Shown piece after piece: positions 15,301 through 23,078 of a DNA stretch of 64,000 nucleotides. Origin of the DNA: Burkholderia stagnalis (lineage in GTDB: Bacteria; Pseudomonadota; Gammaproteobacteria; Burkholderiales; Burkholderiaceae); the NCBI RefSeq assembly GCF_902830275.1, contig NZ_CADESW010000007.1:124001-188000 (forward strand), given 5' to 3'. Every line of letters starts with the position of its first letter. Positions within the stretch are counted from its first letter, which is position 1. The position numbers and the translations under genes were made by a program. A model generated the notes under the pieces. That model worked only from the letters and a program-made list of their open reading frames with translations. It did no database searches and was not told where the DNA came from.

Positions 15301-16317
15301 GTCACGCAGCTGGCGATGCCGGACGCGTGCGCGCACGGCACCTTCGTGCCGCCGACGCTGATCGAGATCGGCAGCATCGACGAGCTGAAGCGCGAAGTGT
15401 TCGGCCCGGTGCTGCACGTGGTGCGGTATCGCCGCAGCGCGCTGGACAAGCTGCTCGAGCAGATCCGCGCGACCGGCTACGGCCTCACGCTCGGCATCCA
15501 CACGCGGATCGACGAGACGATCGCGCACGTGATCGAACGCGCGCACGTCGGCAACATCTACGTGAACCGCAACGTGATCGGCGCGGTGGTCGGCGTGCAG
15601 CCGTTCGGCGGCGAAGGGCTGTCGGGCACGGGCCCGAAGGCCGGCGGCGCGCTGTACCTGCAGCGCCTGCTCGCGACGCGCCCGTCCGGCCTGCCGCGTT
15701 CGCTCGCGGACATGCTGGTGGCCGACGCTGCCGTCGAAGGCGAGTCGCGCGAGAACCCGGCGTCCACGCTGACGGCGCTGCGCGACTGGCTGATCGAGCA
15801 GCGCGAGCCGGCACTGGCCGCGCGCTGCGACGGTTACCTGGCACAGGTGCCGGCCGGCGCCACCGCGGTGCTGACCGGCCCGACGGGCGAGCGGAATACG
15901 TATACACTCGGCCCGCGCGGCACGGTGCTGTGCGTGGCGGCCACGCCAGGCGGCGCGCGTGCGCAGTTCGCGGCAGTGCTCGCGACGGGCAACCGCGCGC
16001 TGTTCGCCGGTGCCGCGGGCGAGGCGCTGTTCGCCGCGCTGCCGGCGGCGCTGAAGGCGCATGCGAGCGTGCGCAAGCAGGCGGACGCGGCGTTCGACGC
16101 GGTGCTGTTCGAAGGCGACAGCGACGAACTGCAGACGCTCGTGAAGGAGGTCGCGCAGCGGCCGGGCCCGATCGTGTCGGTGCAGGGCGTGTCGGCCGGT
16201 GCGTTCGAGCACGGCGACGCGGAAGACTACGCGCTCGAGCGGCTGCTCACCGAGCGCTCGGTCAGCGTGAACACCGCGGCGGCGGGCGGCAATGCGAATT
16301 TGATGACGATCGGCTGA
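12385..16317 (+). CDS. putA: Trifunctional proline utilization protein PutA (repressor, proline dehydrogenase, P5C dehydrogenase)
   Basis: Oxidises proline to glutamate in two steps and can repress its own gene. The 1310 residues show a ribbon-helix-helix domain at 1-45 (TTLGVKVDDLLRSRLKDAA), marking the DNA-binding, trifunctional class. The FAD proline dehydrogenase barrel includes RLVKGAYWD with Lys431 and THETLLAYLVRRLLE. The NAD-dependent P5C dehydrogenase includes SPWNFPLAIF and the catalytic cysteine Cys908 in GQRCSALR. A C-terminal conserved domain follows. The ATG at 12385 is the only start that gives the intact N-terminal domain. No putP is adjacent; a solute-binding protein gene follows 85 bases later. 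Confidence 0.97.
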   Translation: MASTTLGVKVDDLLRSRLKDAATRLERTPHWLIKQAIFAYLERIEHGQLPPELSGHSGVTDLADGQAGEGDDDNSPHPFLEFAQNVQPQSVLRAAITAAYRRPEPECVPFLIGQARLPANLSADVQALAGQLVEALREKSSGGGVEGLIHEFSLSSQEGVALMCLAEALLRIPDRATRDALIRDKISKGDWRSHVGHAPSLFVNAATWGLMITGKLVTTNSEAGLSSALTRLIGRGGEPLIRKGVDMAMRLMGEQFVTGETISEALANSRKFEARGFRYSYDMLGEAATTEEDAQRYYASYEQAIHAIGKAAGGRGIYEGPGISIKLSALHARYSRSQQDRTMSELLPRVRALALLARRYDIGLNIDAEEADRLELSLDLLEALCFDPELAGWNGIGFVVQGYQKRCPFVIDYLIDLARRSRHRLMIRLVKGAYWDTEIKRAQVDGLEGYPVYTRKIYTDVSYLACAKKLLAAPDAVYPQFATHNAYTLAAIYHLAGQNYYPGQYEFQCLHGMGEPLYEEVTGRDKLNRPCRVYAPVGTHETLLAYLVRRLLENGANTSFVNRIADKTVSVKELVADPVEEALKVTPLGAPHAKIPLPRNLYGDERFNSMGLDLSNEHRLASLSSALLASAHHPWRAAPMLADDALADAPARDVRNPADQRDVVGAVSEATAEHVSAALAHAVAAAPIWQATPVDARADCLARAADLLEAQMHTLMGLIVREAGKSLPNAIAEIREAVDFLRYYAAQIRDEFSNDTHRPLGPVVCISPWNFPLAIFMGQVAAALAAGNTVLAKPAEQTPLIAAQAVRLLREAGVPAGAVQLLPGTGETVGAALVADARTRAVMFTGSTEVARLINKTLSARLDPDGKPIPLIAETGGQNAMIVDSSALAEQVVADVMQSSFDSAGQRCSALRVLCLQDDVADRTLTMLKGAMQELALGNPDRLSTDVGPVIDGEAKQTIDTHVAAMKDKGHGVTQLAMPDACAHGTFVPPTLIEIGSIDELKREVFGPVLHVVRYRRSALDKLLEQIRATGYGLTLGIHTRIDETIAHVIERAHVGNIYVNRNVIGAVVGVQPFGGEGLSGTGPKAGGALYLQRLLATRPSGLPRSLADMLVADAAVEGESRENPASTLTALRDWLIEQREPALAARCDGYLAQVPAGATAVLTGPTGERNTYTLGPRGTVLCVAATPGGARAQFAAVLATGNRALFAGAAGEALFAALPAALKAHASVRKQADAAFDAVLFEGDSDELQTLVKEVAQRPGPIVSVQGVSAGAFEHGDAEDYALERLLTERSVSVNTAAAGGNANLMTIG

Positions 16318-16402
16318 CCATCCTTGCCGTTCGGATCAAACAAAGGAAGCGGCAAGGCGATCCCGAAGCCGCTCCATTTACACCTGGTACCAAGGAGATG
16401 CA

Positions 16403-17542
16403 ATGGAACACACGATGAAAAAGCTGGCAGGCGCGACGTTCGTCGCGGTCATGTCGCTGGCGGGGACTGCGCACGCGGATGACGTGAAGGTCGGCTACGC
16501 AGGCCCGATGACCGGTGCACAGGCGCATTACGGCAAGGATATGCAGAACGGCATCGTGCTCGCGATCGAGGACTTCAACGCGACGAAGCCGACGATCGGC
16601 GGCAAGCCGGTCAAGTTCGTGCTGGACACGCAGGACGACCAGGCCGACCCGCGCACGGGCACGACGGTGGCACAGAAGCTCGTCGACGACGGCATCAAGG
16701 GCATGCTCGGCCACTTCAACTCGGGCACGACGATTCCGGCCTCGCGCATCTACGCGAACGCGGGCATTCCGCAGATCGCGATGGCGACCGCGCCGGAATA
16801 CACGCAGCAGGGTTACAAGACGACCTTCCGCATGATGACGTCCGACACGCAGCAGGGCTCGGTGGCGGGCGCGTTCGTGTCGAAGGATCTCGGCATGAAG
16901 AAGATCGCGATCGTCGACGACCGCACCGCGTACGGCCAGGGCCTGGCCGACCAGTTCGAGAAGTCGGCGAAGGCGGCCGGCGCGACGATCGTGATGCGTG
17001 AATTCACGAACGACAAGGCCGTCGACTTCAAGGCGATCCTGACCAAGCTGAAGGCTGCGCAGCCGGATCTCGTCTACTACGGCGGCGCGGATTCGCAGGC
17101 GGCGCCGATGGTCAAGCAGATGAAGGCGCTGGGCTTCAAGGCGCCGCTGATGGGCGGCGAAATGGTGAAGACGCCGACCTTCCTGAAGATCGCGGGCGAC
17201 GCGGCGGAAGGCACGATCGCGTCGCTGGCGGGCCTGCCGCTGACCGAAATGCCGGGCGGCAAGTCCTATGCGGACAAGTACAAGAAGCGCTTCGGCGAAG
17301 ACGTGCAGACCTACTCGCCGTATTCGTACGACGGCGCGATGGCGATGTTCAACGCGATGAAGAAGGCCGATTCGACCGATCCGGCGAAGTACCTGCCGGT
17401 GCTCGCGAAGAGCGACATGGCGGGTGTCACGTCGTCGCACGTCGCGTATGACGCGAAGGGCGACCTGAAGTACGGCGGCATCACGATGTACAAGGTCGAG
17501 AAGGGCGAGTGGAAGCCGCTGAAGAGCATCGGCGGCAAGTAA
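16403..17542 (+). CDS. Branched-chain amino-acid-type ABC transporter substrate-binding protein
   Basis: Periplasmic ligand-binding protein of the LivJ/LivK type, 379 residues. A signal peptide (KKLAGATFVAVMSLAGTAHA) is followed by DDVKVGYAGPMTGAQAHYGKD, the standard start of the type 1 periplasmic-binding fold. AAGGAG lies before the ATG. No permease or ATPase genes are nearby, so it is either an orphan component or uses a transporter encoded elsewhere. The position after putA may suggest an amino acid ligand (inference). The upstream gap has an inverted repeat CTTGCCG/CGGCAAG (16323-16329 / 16351-16357), and a terminator follows. Confidence 0.88.
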   Translation: MEHTMKKLAGATFVAVMSLAGTAHADDVKVGYAGPMTGAQAHYGKDMQNGIVLAIEDFNATKPTIGGKPVKFVLDTQDDQADPRTGTTVAQKLVDDGIKGMLGHFNSGTTIPASRIYANAGIPQIAMATAPEYTQQGYKTTFRMMTSDTQQGSVAGAFVSKDLGMKKIAIVDDRTAYGQGLADQFEKSAKAAGATIVMREFTNDKAVDFKAILTKLKAAQPDLVYYGGADSQAAPMVKQMKALGFKAPLMGGEMVKTPTFLKIAGDAAEGTIASLAGLPLTEMPGGKSYADKYKKRFGEDVQTYSPYSYDGAMAMFNAMKKADSTDPAKYLPVLAKSDMAGVTSSHVAYDAKGDLKYGGITMYKVEKGEWKPLKSIGGK

Positions 17543-17578
17543 GCCGACGAGTGTAGCGGGGCCACCGGCCCCGGCCGA

Positions 17579-17614
17579 CGCCACCGCGACGCGCAAGCGT
17601 CCGGTGGCGTTTTT
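17579..17614 (+). terminator. Rho-independent terminator after the binding-protein gene
   Basis: CGCCACCG (17579-17586) pairs with CGGTGGCG (17602-17609), followed by TTTTT. It lies 37 bases beyond the stop codon and separates this gene from the convergent acyl-CoA ligase. Confidence 0.82.
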
Positions 17615-17627
17615 CATTGCCGGGCGC

Positions 17628-19136
17628 TCAGCCGGGCCGCCGGCGCAGCAGGAACTTTTGTACCTTGCCGGTCGGCGTGCGCGGCAGCGCGTCCGCGTAC
17701 ACGACCTCGCGCGGAATCTTGTACGCGGCGAGCCGCTCGCCGCAGAACGCGCGCAGCGCCTGCGCATCGCGTGCCGCGCCCGCCCGCACGACGACGTGCG
17801 CGACCACCGTCTCGCCCCATTCCGGATGCGCGATGCCGACCACCGCCGCTTCCAGCACGTCCGGATGCGCGCCCAGCACGTCCTCCACTTCCTTCGAATA
17901 GACGTTCTCGCCGCCCGTCACGATCATGTCCTTCAGCCGGTCGACGAGGAACAGGTAGCCATCCTGATCGATGCGCGCGACGTCGCCGGTGCGGTACCAG
18001 CCGCCCGGCGCGAACGCGGCGCGCGTCGCGGCCGGATCGTCGAGATAGCCGATCATCATGCTGTCGGCCTTCAGCCAGATCTCGCCGGCTTCGCCCGGCC
18101 GCGCGTCGCCGCCGTCGGCGCGCACGACGCGCAGGTCGACGCCCGGGCCGCCGTGGCGGCCGATCGAGCCGGCCTTCGCGAGCTGCTCGTCGGGGTACAG
18201 CGTGGTGCCGGCGGGGCCCGTCTCGGTCATCCCGTACACCTGGTAGAACACGCCGCCGCGATACGCGTGCGCGAGCCGTTCGGCCTGCGCGGCGCCGATC
18301 GGGCCGCCGCCGTAGAGCCATGCGCGCACGCTCGACAGGTCGAACGCGGCGAAGCCGTCGATCGTGTCGAGCGGCAGCGTGTACGACACCGGCGCGCCGA
18401 AATACAGCGTCGCGCGCTCGCGCTCGACCGCCTGCAGGAAGCGCAGCGGATGGTATTCGCGCAGCAGCACGACGGTGCCGCCCGCGTACAGCGTGCCGCC
18501 GAACCAGTTGTTGAGCGGCGACGCATGCCAGATCGGCATCGCCATCAGCGTGCGTTCGTGGCGGCCGATGCCGATCGCCAGCGCGGCGTGCATCGCCGCG
18601 AGCGTCACCGTGCGGTGGCTGTGCACGCAGCCTTTCGGGTGGCCGGTGGTGCCGGACGTGTAGAGGATCTGCGCGATGTCGTCGTCGGCGGGCTCGATGC
18701 CGGCGACGCCGTCCATCGCGTCGCGCATCGTGTCGAAGCACGGCAGGCCCGCGAGCGTGCCTTCGGTCGACAGCCGCCGCGCCGGATGCGCGACGCGTTC
18801 GAGCACGCCCGCGAGCGCCGCGTCGAACAGGATCACCTTGGCGCGGCTGTGTTCGAGCACGTAGTCGACTTCCGGCGCCTGCAGCTTGTGGTTGACCGGC
18901 ACGAACACCGCGCCGAGCCGCCACGCGCCGAACATCGCGTCGACGAAGGCGGGCGTGTTGAAGCACATCGCGGCGACGCGCTCGCCGGCCGCGATGCCGA
19001 GCGCGCTCAGCACGGCCGCCGCGCGGTGCGAGCGCTCGCGCGCGTCGGCGTACGTGATCGTCGTGTCGTCGTGGCGCAGGAACGGCTTGTCGGGTGTCGC
19101 GCGAGCGGCGCGGTCGAGGGCGGAAAGGAGGTTCAT
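17628..19136 (-). CDS. AMP-dependent acyl-CoA synthetase
   Basis: A 502-residue member of the acyl-adenylate ligase superfamily. The phosphate-binding loop YTSGTTGHPKG is at 159-169, with YGMTETGPAG, GWYRTGDVARI and the C-terminal TPTGKVQKF lysine motif. The ATG at 19136 follows a GGAGG-type site (AACCTCC on the plus strand). It lies 33 bases downstream of the AidB-like acyl-CoA dehydrogenase on the same strand, so the two are likely one operon that activates and then oxidises an acyl chain. A divergent TetR gene is the probable regulator. The substrate is unknown. Confidence 0.87.
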   Translation of the reverse strand: MNLLSALDRAARATPDKPFLRHDDTTITYADARERSHRAAAVLSALGIAAGERVAAMCFNTPAFVDAMFGAWRLGAVFVPVNHKLQAPEVDYVLEHSRAKVILFDAALAGVLERVAHPARRLSTEGTLAGLPCFDTMRDAMDGVAGIEPADDDIAQILYTSGTTGHPKGCVHSHRTVTLAAMHAALAIGIGRHERTLMAMPIWHASPLNNWFGGTLYAGGTVVLLREYHPLRFLQAVERERATLYFGAPVSYTLPLDTIDGFAAFDLSSVRAWLYGGGPIGAAQAERLAHAYRGGVFYQVYGMTETGPAGTTLYPDEQLAKAGSIGRHGGPGVDLRVVRADGGDARPGEAGEIWLKADSMMIGYLDDPAATRAAFAPGGWYRTGDVARIDQDGYLFLVDRLKDMIVTGGENVYSKEVEDVLGAHPDVLEAAVVGIAHPEWGETVVAHVVVRAGAARDAQALRAFCGERLAAYKIPREVVYADALPRTPTGKVQKFLLRRRPG

Positions 19137-19169
19137 CCGGACTCCCGAGCGAGTGGCGAGGCGGCGCCG

Positions 19170-20822
19170 TCAGGCGGGATACGCGCGCTGCAGCAGCGCG
19201 GCGACGTCGATGCCGCGCGGATCGAAGCCGCCCGCGATGCGGCCCCACGCGGGCTCGGCGAGCCGCGTCGCGACGAACGCATCGGCCACCGCGGCCGGCG
19301 CGTCGCGCCGCAGCAGGCACGCCTGCGCGACGAGCGCGAGGCGCTGCGCGAACAGGCGGCCCGATGCCTCGAGCGTATCGGCCGGCGCGGCGAGCATCGT
19401 GCGCAGCGTGTCGAGCGCCGCGCGGATCCGCGGCTCGCCGGCGGCCGCTTCGTTCAGCTCGTCGAGCAGCGCGGCGGCCGCGTCCGGCTCGCGCGACACC
19501 GCGCGCAGCACGTCGAGGCACATCACGTTGCCGGAGCCTTCCCAGATCGAGTTGACGGGCGCCTCGCGGAACAGCCGCGCGATCGGGCCGTCGTCGACGT
19601 AGCCGTTGCCGCCGAACACTTCCATCACTTCGCCGGTCAGTTCGACCGCGCGCTTGCAGACCCAGAATTTCGCGGCGGGCGTGACGATGCGCTTCCACGC
19701 GCGCTCGCGCGGCGAGTCGTCGCGTTCGAATGCGGCGGCGAGCCGCATCGCGAGCGCGAGCGCGGCCTCGCTTTCGAGCGCGAGATCGGCGAGCACGGTG
19801 CGCATCAGCGGCTGCTCGGCGAGCGCGCGGCCGAACGCGTGACGCTGCCGCGTGTAGGCGATCGCCTGCACGACGCCCTGGCGCAGCATCGCCGCGCTGC
19901 CGAGCACGCAGTTCAGGCGCGTGTAGGTCGCCATCTCGATGATGGTCGGGATGCCGCGGCCTTCGTCGCCGAGCATGATGCCCCACGCGTCGTTCAGCTC
20001 GATCTCGCTGCTCGAGTTGCTGCGGTTGCCGACCTTGTTCTTCAGGCGCTGGATCTCGACCGCGTTCTTGGTGCCGTCGGGCCGCCAGCGCGGCACGTAG
20101 AAGCACGACGGGCCGCCGGCATCGGTGCGCGCGACGACGAGGTGCGCATCGCACATCGGCGCGGAGAAGAACCACTTGTGGCCGCGCAGCAGGTATTCGC
20201 CGCCGCGGCCGCCCGCGCCGAACGGCGTCGCGAGCGTCGTGTTCGCGCGCACGTCGGAGCCGCCCTGTTTCTCGGTCATGCCCATGCCGAACCAGATCGA
20301 GCGCTTCTGCGCGACCGGCACGTCGCGCGGGTCGTACGCGTCGCTGTACAGCCGCTCGCGCAGCAGCTCCCACAGCGCGGGCTCCTTCTGCAGCACGGGA
20401 ATCGCGGCCTGCGTCATCGTCGCCGGGCACAGCGTGCCGGCCTCGATCTGGCCGTGCAGGTAGAAGCCGGCCGCGGTGGCTGCCCAGCGGCCGGGGCGCG
20501 TGTCGCGGAACGCGAGCGACACGAAGCCGGCCTCGCGGTACATGCCGAGCAGCGCGTGCCACGCCGGATGAAAATCGACGCGGTCGATCCGCCTGCCGCG
20601 CCGGTCGAACGTGTTCAGTTCCGGCGTATGCCGGTTCGCGTCTTCCGCGAGCCGGGCGGTGTCGGCGCTGCCGAGCCGCGCGCCGTACGCGTCGAGCTGC
20701 GGCGCGGCCCAGCCGGCGCCGGCGCGCGCGAGCGCCTCGCGCAGCGGGGCGTCGGTGGCGAAGAGGTTATAGTCGACCAGTTCGTCGAACTGGTTTGCAA
20801 CGGCGTGCGTCGGCCCGGCCAT
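19170..20822 (-). CDS. Acyl-CoA dehydrogenase, AidB family
   Basis: Flavoprotein of about 550 residues starting MAGPTHAVANQFDELVDYNLF. The long N-terminal region and the segment NSIWEGSGNVMCLDVLRA are typical of AidB-like dehydrogenases. E. coli AidB, 541 residues, is linked to the adaptive response to alkylation, but relatives next to CoA ligases are usually catabolic, and the ligase here supports that. The frame is open upstream to 21809 without homology; the ATG at 20822 has GGGAGA before it. Its 5' region carries a TTGCATGGGG-hairpin element (20858-20896). Confidence 0.88.
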   Translation of the reverse strand: MAGPTHAVANQFDELVDYNLFATDAPLREALARAGAGWAAPQLDAYGARLGSADTARLAEDANRHTPELNTFDRRGRRIDRVDFHPAWHALLGMYREAGFVSLAFRDTRPGRWAATAAGFYLHGQIEAGTLCPATMTQAAIPVLQKEPALWELLRERLYSDAYDPRDVPVAQKRSIWFGMGMTEKQGGSDVRANTTLATPFGAGGRGGEYLLRGHKWFFSAPMCDAHLVVARTDAGGPSCFYVPRWRPDGTKNAVEIQRLKNKVGNRSNSSSEIELNDAWGIMLGDEGRGIPTIIEMATYTRLNCVLGSAAMLRQGVVQAIAYTRQRHAFGRALAEQPLMRTVLADLALESEAALALAMRLAAAFERDDSPRERAWKRIVTPAAKFWVCKRAVELTGEVMEVFGGNGYVDDGPIARLFREAPVNSIWEGSGNVMCLDVLRAVSREPDAAAALLDELNEAAAGEPRIRAALDTLRTMLAAPADTLEASGRLFAQRLALVAQACLLRRDAPAAVADAFVATRLAEPAWGRIAGGFDPRGIDVAALLQRAYPA

Positions 20823-20857
20823 CGGTGTGTCTCCCTGTTCCCTGCGTCGCGCTCGAT

Positions 20858-20896
20858 CCGGGGCGGCGCGCTGGCGCGCGCCCCGGCCCCATGCAA
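20858..20896 (-). repeat. TTGCATGGGG-hairpin element, copy C
   Basis: On the minus strand TTGCATGGGG (20896-20887) is followed by a strong hairpin, with CCGGGGC at 20858-20864 facing CCCCGG at 20881-20886. It lies 36 bases upstream of the acyl-CoA dehydrogenase ATG. The opening decamer is identical to the copy at 23021-23030. Confidence 0.45.
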
Positions 20897-20929
20897 AGCT
20901 CGTGCTGTCCTGATTCCAGAGTAGCAAAT

Positions 20930-21646
20930 ATGCCGCCGCGACATGTTCAGGTTCCGGCGCCGCCCGGCCCGCCGGCGGCGCAACCCCGGCCCGCCTTGCG
21001 CCGCCGGCCGCGCCAGCCGCGCGCGCAGGCGAGCTCCGACGCGCTGCAGCAGGCGTTCGTTCAGCTTTGGCTCGAGCGCGGCTACGCGAAGACGACGATC
21101 CGCGAGATCGCGGCGGTCGCGGGCGTGAGCGTCGGCACGTTCTACGAGTATTTCGCCGACAAGCAGAGCCTCGCCGCGCTGTGCATCCACCGGCGCGTGC
21201 AGGCGATGGCCGACCGGCTGCGCGCCGCGGCCGGCACGCTGCGCGGCGCGCCGCGCGCGGCGCTTGCCGCCGCGCTGGTCGACCTGCAGGTTGACGCGAT
21301 CGGCGCCGATGCGGCGCTGTGGAGCGCGCTGTTCGCGCTGGAGCGGCAGGTGTCGCCGCTCGCCGCCTACCGGCGGCATTACGACGCGTACGTCGCGCTG
21401 TGGCGCGATGCGCTCGCGCAGGCGGCCGACCCGCCGCCGGCCGCGCGGCTCGACGGGCTCGCGCGGATGGCGCATTCGACCTGCTACGGCTGGATCTCGC
21501 AATCGCTGCTGACGCTCGGGCCGGCGCTCGACGCGGCTGCGCTGCGCACCGAGCTGCGGGCGGTGCTGCACGCGTACCTGGCGGCCGCGCCGACGGCGCC
21601 GCTCGGGTCCTGCCGCCCAATCTCAGGGAATTCCTGCACCGCATGA
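20930..21646 (+). CDS. TetR-family transcriptional regulator
   Basis: 238 residues. A basic, proline-rich N-terminal tail (about 1-33) precedes a TetR helix-turn-helix: TTIREIAAVAGVSVGTFYEYF, shown here in two parts as TTIREIAAVAGVS and VGTFYEYFADKQSL. The C-terminal ligand domain is helical and Ala-rich. The ATG at 20930 was chosen because it follows a plausible promoter gap. It is divergent from the dehydrogenase/ligase pair and probably represses it, with an acyl-CoA or related ligand as inducer (inference from layout). Confidence 0.82.
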   Translation: MPPRHVQVPAPPGPPAAQPRPALRRRPRQPRAQASSDALQQAFVQLWLERGYAKTTIREIAAVAGVSVGTFYEYFADKQSLAALCIHRRVQAMADRLRAAAGTLRGAPRAALAAALVDLQVDAIGADAALWSALFALERQVSPLAAYRRHYDAYVALWRDALAQAADPPPAARLDGLARMAHSTCYGWISQSLLTLGPALDAAALRTELRAVLHAYLAAAPTAPLGSCRPISGNSCTA

Positions 21647-21675
21647 GGGCCGGCCAGATGCCATGAGCCGGTACA

Positions 21676-21820
21676 CCGGGCATGGCGCGAGCCATGACTT
21701 GAATGCATGGCGCCCATGCAGAACTTTCGGTTGTTCGCCGATATTGGATCGGGCTAAATCCTCCTGCATGCACGGGCCGCGCGAGCGCGCCCGTGGTTCG
21801 GAACATCATCAGGAGGAGTC
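21676..21820 (+). promoter_or_regulatory. Structured leader with sequestered ribosome binding site (candidate riboswitch or attenuator)
   Basis: Three perfect or near-perfect hairpins occur in 145 bases: CATGGC-gcga-GCCATG (21681-21696), TGCATGG-cgc-CCATGCA (21704-21720) and CACGGGC...GCCCGTG (21771-21777 / 21789-21795). TCCTCCTG at 21759-21766 is an exact complement of CAGGAGGA at 21810-21817, the ribosome binding site of the aminotransferase. A competing pairing is possible: CATGCAG (21715-21721) with CTGCATG (21764-21770), which would free the ribosome binding site. Mutually exclusive stems around an anti-Shine-Dalgarno are the layout of translational riboswitches. No known aptamer was recognised. 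Confidence 0.5.
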
Positions 21821-22975
21821 ATGCGAAGCGCCACCGCGCCCCGTTCGAAGCTGCCCGACGTCGGGACGACGATCTTCACCGTGATCGGCCAGCTTGCCGC
21901 GCAGCACGACGCGCTGAACCTGTCGCAGGGCGCGCCGAATTTCGCGCCGGATCCGGCGCTCGTCGAGGGCGTCGCGCGCGCAATGCGCGACGGGCACAAC
22001 CAGTACGCGCCGATGGCCGGGCTCGCGCGGCTGCGCGAGCGGCTCGCCGAGAAGACCGGGGCGCTGTACGGCGCGCGCTACGACCCGGCGACCGAGGTCA
22101 CGGTGATCGCGAGCGCGAGCGAGGGCCTGTACGCGGCGATCAGCGCGCTCGTGCATCCGGGCGACGAGGTGATCTACTTCGAGCCGGCCTTCGACAGCTA
22201 CGCGCCGATCGTGCGGATGCAGGGCGCGACGCCGGTGGCGATCAAGCTGTCGCCCGCGCATTTCCGCGTCGACTGGGACGAGGTGGCCGCGGCGATCACG
22301 CCGCGCACGCGGATGATCATCGTCAACACGCCGCACAACCCGACCGCGACGGTGTTCTCCGAAGCCGATCTCGCGCGGCTCGCGCAACTGACGCGCGACA
22401 CCGGCATCGTGATCCTGTCCGACGAGGTTTACGAGCACGTCGTGTTCGACGGCGCGCTGCACCAGAGCATGGCGCGGCATCGCGAGCTGGCCGAGCGCAG
22501 CGTGATCGTGTCGTCGTTCGGCAAGTCGTTCCACGTGACCGGCTGGCGGGTCGGCTACTGCGTCGCGCCGGCCGAGCTGATGGACGAGATCCGCAAGGTG
22601 CACCAGTTCATGGTGTTCTCGGCCGACACGCCGATGCAGGTCGCGTTCGCGGAGATGCTCGAGCAGCCGGCCAGCTATCTCGGCCTGTCGGCGTTCTATC
22701 AGGCCAAGCGCGACCTGCTCGCGCGCGAACTCGCCGATTCGCGCTTCGAGCTGCTGCCGAGCGAAGGCTCGTTCTTCATGCTCGCGCGCTTCCGGCACTT
22801 CTCCGACGAGCGCGACAGCGATTTCGTGCTGCGCCTGATCCGCGACGCGCAGGTCGCGACGATTCCGCTGTCCGCGTTCTATACCGACGGCACCGACGCC
22901 GGCGTGATCCGGCTCAGCTTCTCGAAGGACGACGCGACGCTGATCGAGGGCGCGCGCCGGCTGCGCAGCATCTGA
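21821..22975 (+). CDS. PLP-dependent aminotransferase, methionine aminotransferase (YbdL) type
   Basis: Fold-type I aminotransferase, 384 residues. It contains LSQGAPNF, NTPHNPTA, SDEVYEHVVFD and the PLP lysine Lys235 in SSFGKSFHVTGWRVGY. Length and motifs fit the YbdL/methionine aminotransferase subgroup, which transfers amino groups between methionine-like amino acids and 2-oxo acids; this specificity is from family knowledge. It is followed by a binding protein and a D-2-hydroxyacid dehydrogenase on the same strand, suggesting a 2-oxo/2-hydroxyacid salvage operon. A leader able to hide its AGGAGGAG site lies upstream. Confidence 0.85.
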   Translation: MRSATAPRSKLPDVGTTIFTVIGQLAAQHDALNLSQGAPNFAPDPALVEGVARAMRDGHNQYAPMAGLARLRERLAEKTGALYGARYDPATEVTVIASASEGLYAAISALVHPGDEVIYFEPAFDSYAPIVRMQGATPVAIKLSPAHFRVDWDEVAAAITPRTRMIIVNTPHNPTATVFSEADLARLAQLTRDTGIVILSDEVYEHVVFDGALHQSMARHRELAERSVIVSSFGKSFHVTGWRVGYCVAPAELMDEIRKVHQFMVFSADTPMQVAFAEMLEQPASYLGLSAFYQAKRDLLARELADSRFELLPSEGSFFMLARFRHFSDERDSDFVLRLIRDAQVATIPLSAFYTDGTDAGVIRLSFSKDDATLIEGARRLRSI

Positions 22976-23019
22976 AGCACGCGGCGCGAGCCGTTCGAAC
23001 CCCGCCCCGCGAACCGGGC

Positions 23020-23070
23020 TTTGCATGGGGCCGGTGCAAGCGCGCAAGCGCCGACGCCGGCCGACACTGG
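23020..23070 (+). repeat. TTGCATGGGG-hairpin element, copy B
   Basis: TTGCATGGGG, then a GC-rich self-complementary segment (CAAGCGC-gcaa-GCGC inside CCGG...CCGG), then CCGACACTGGAG, which forms the ribosome binding site of the next gene. It aligns base for base over most of its length with the element before atpC at 4180-4230. Confidence 0.45.
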
Positions 23071-23078
23071 AGATCACG

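Noticed and set aside
12349..16212. A 1287-codon open frame antisense to putA
   Set aside because: In very GC-rich genes the antisense frame rarely meets stop codons. Its product is Arg/His-rich without motifs, and putA on the other strand is unmistakable. The same applies to the long antisense frames over hemE, priA, acyl-CoA ligases, gcvP and rep.
17604..20924. An 1106-codon plus-strand frame across the acyl-CoA ligase and dehydrogenase genes
   Set aside because: Low-complexity Arg/Ala/Val composition, no domain, and both real genes lie on the minus strand with full catalytic motifs.
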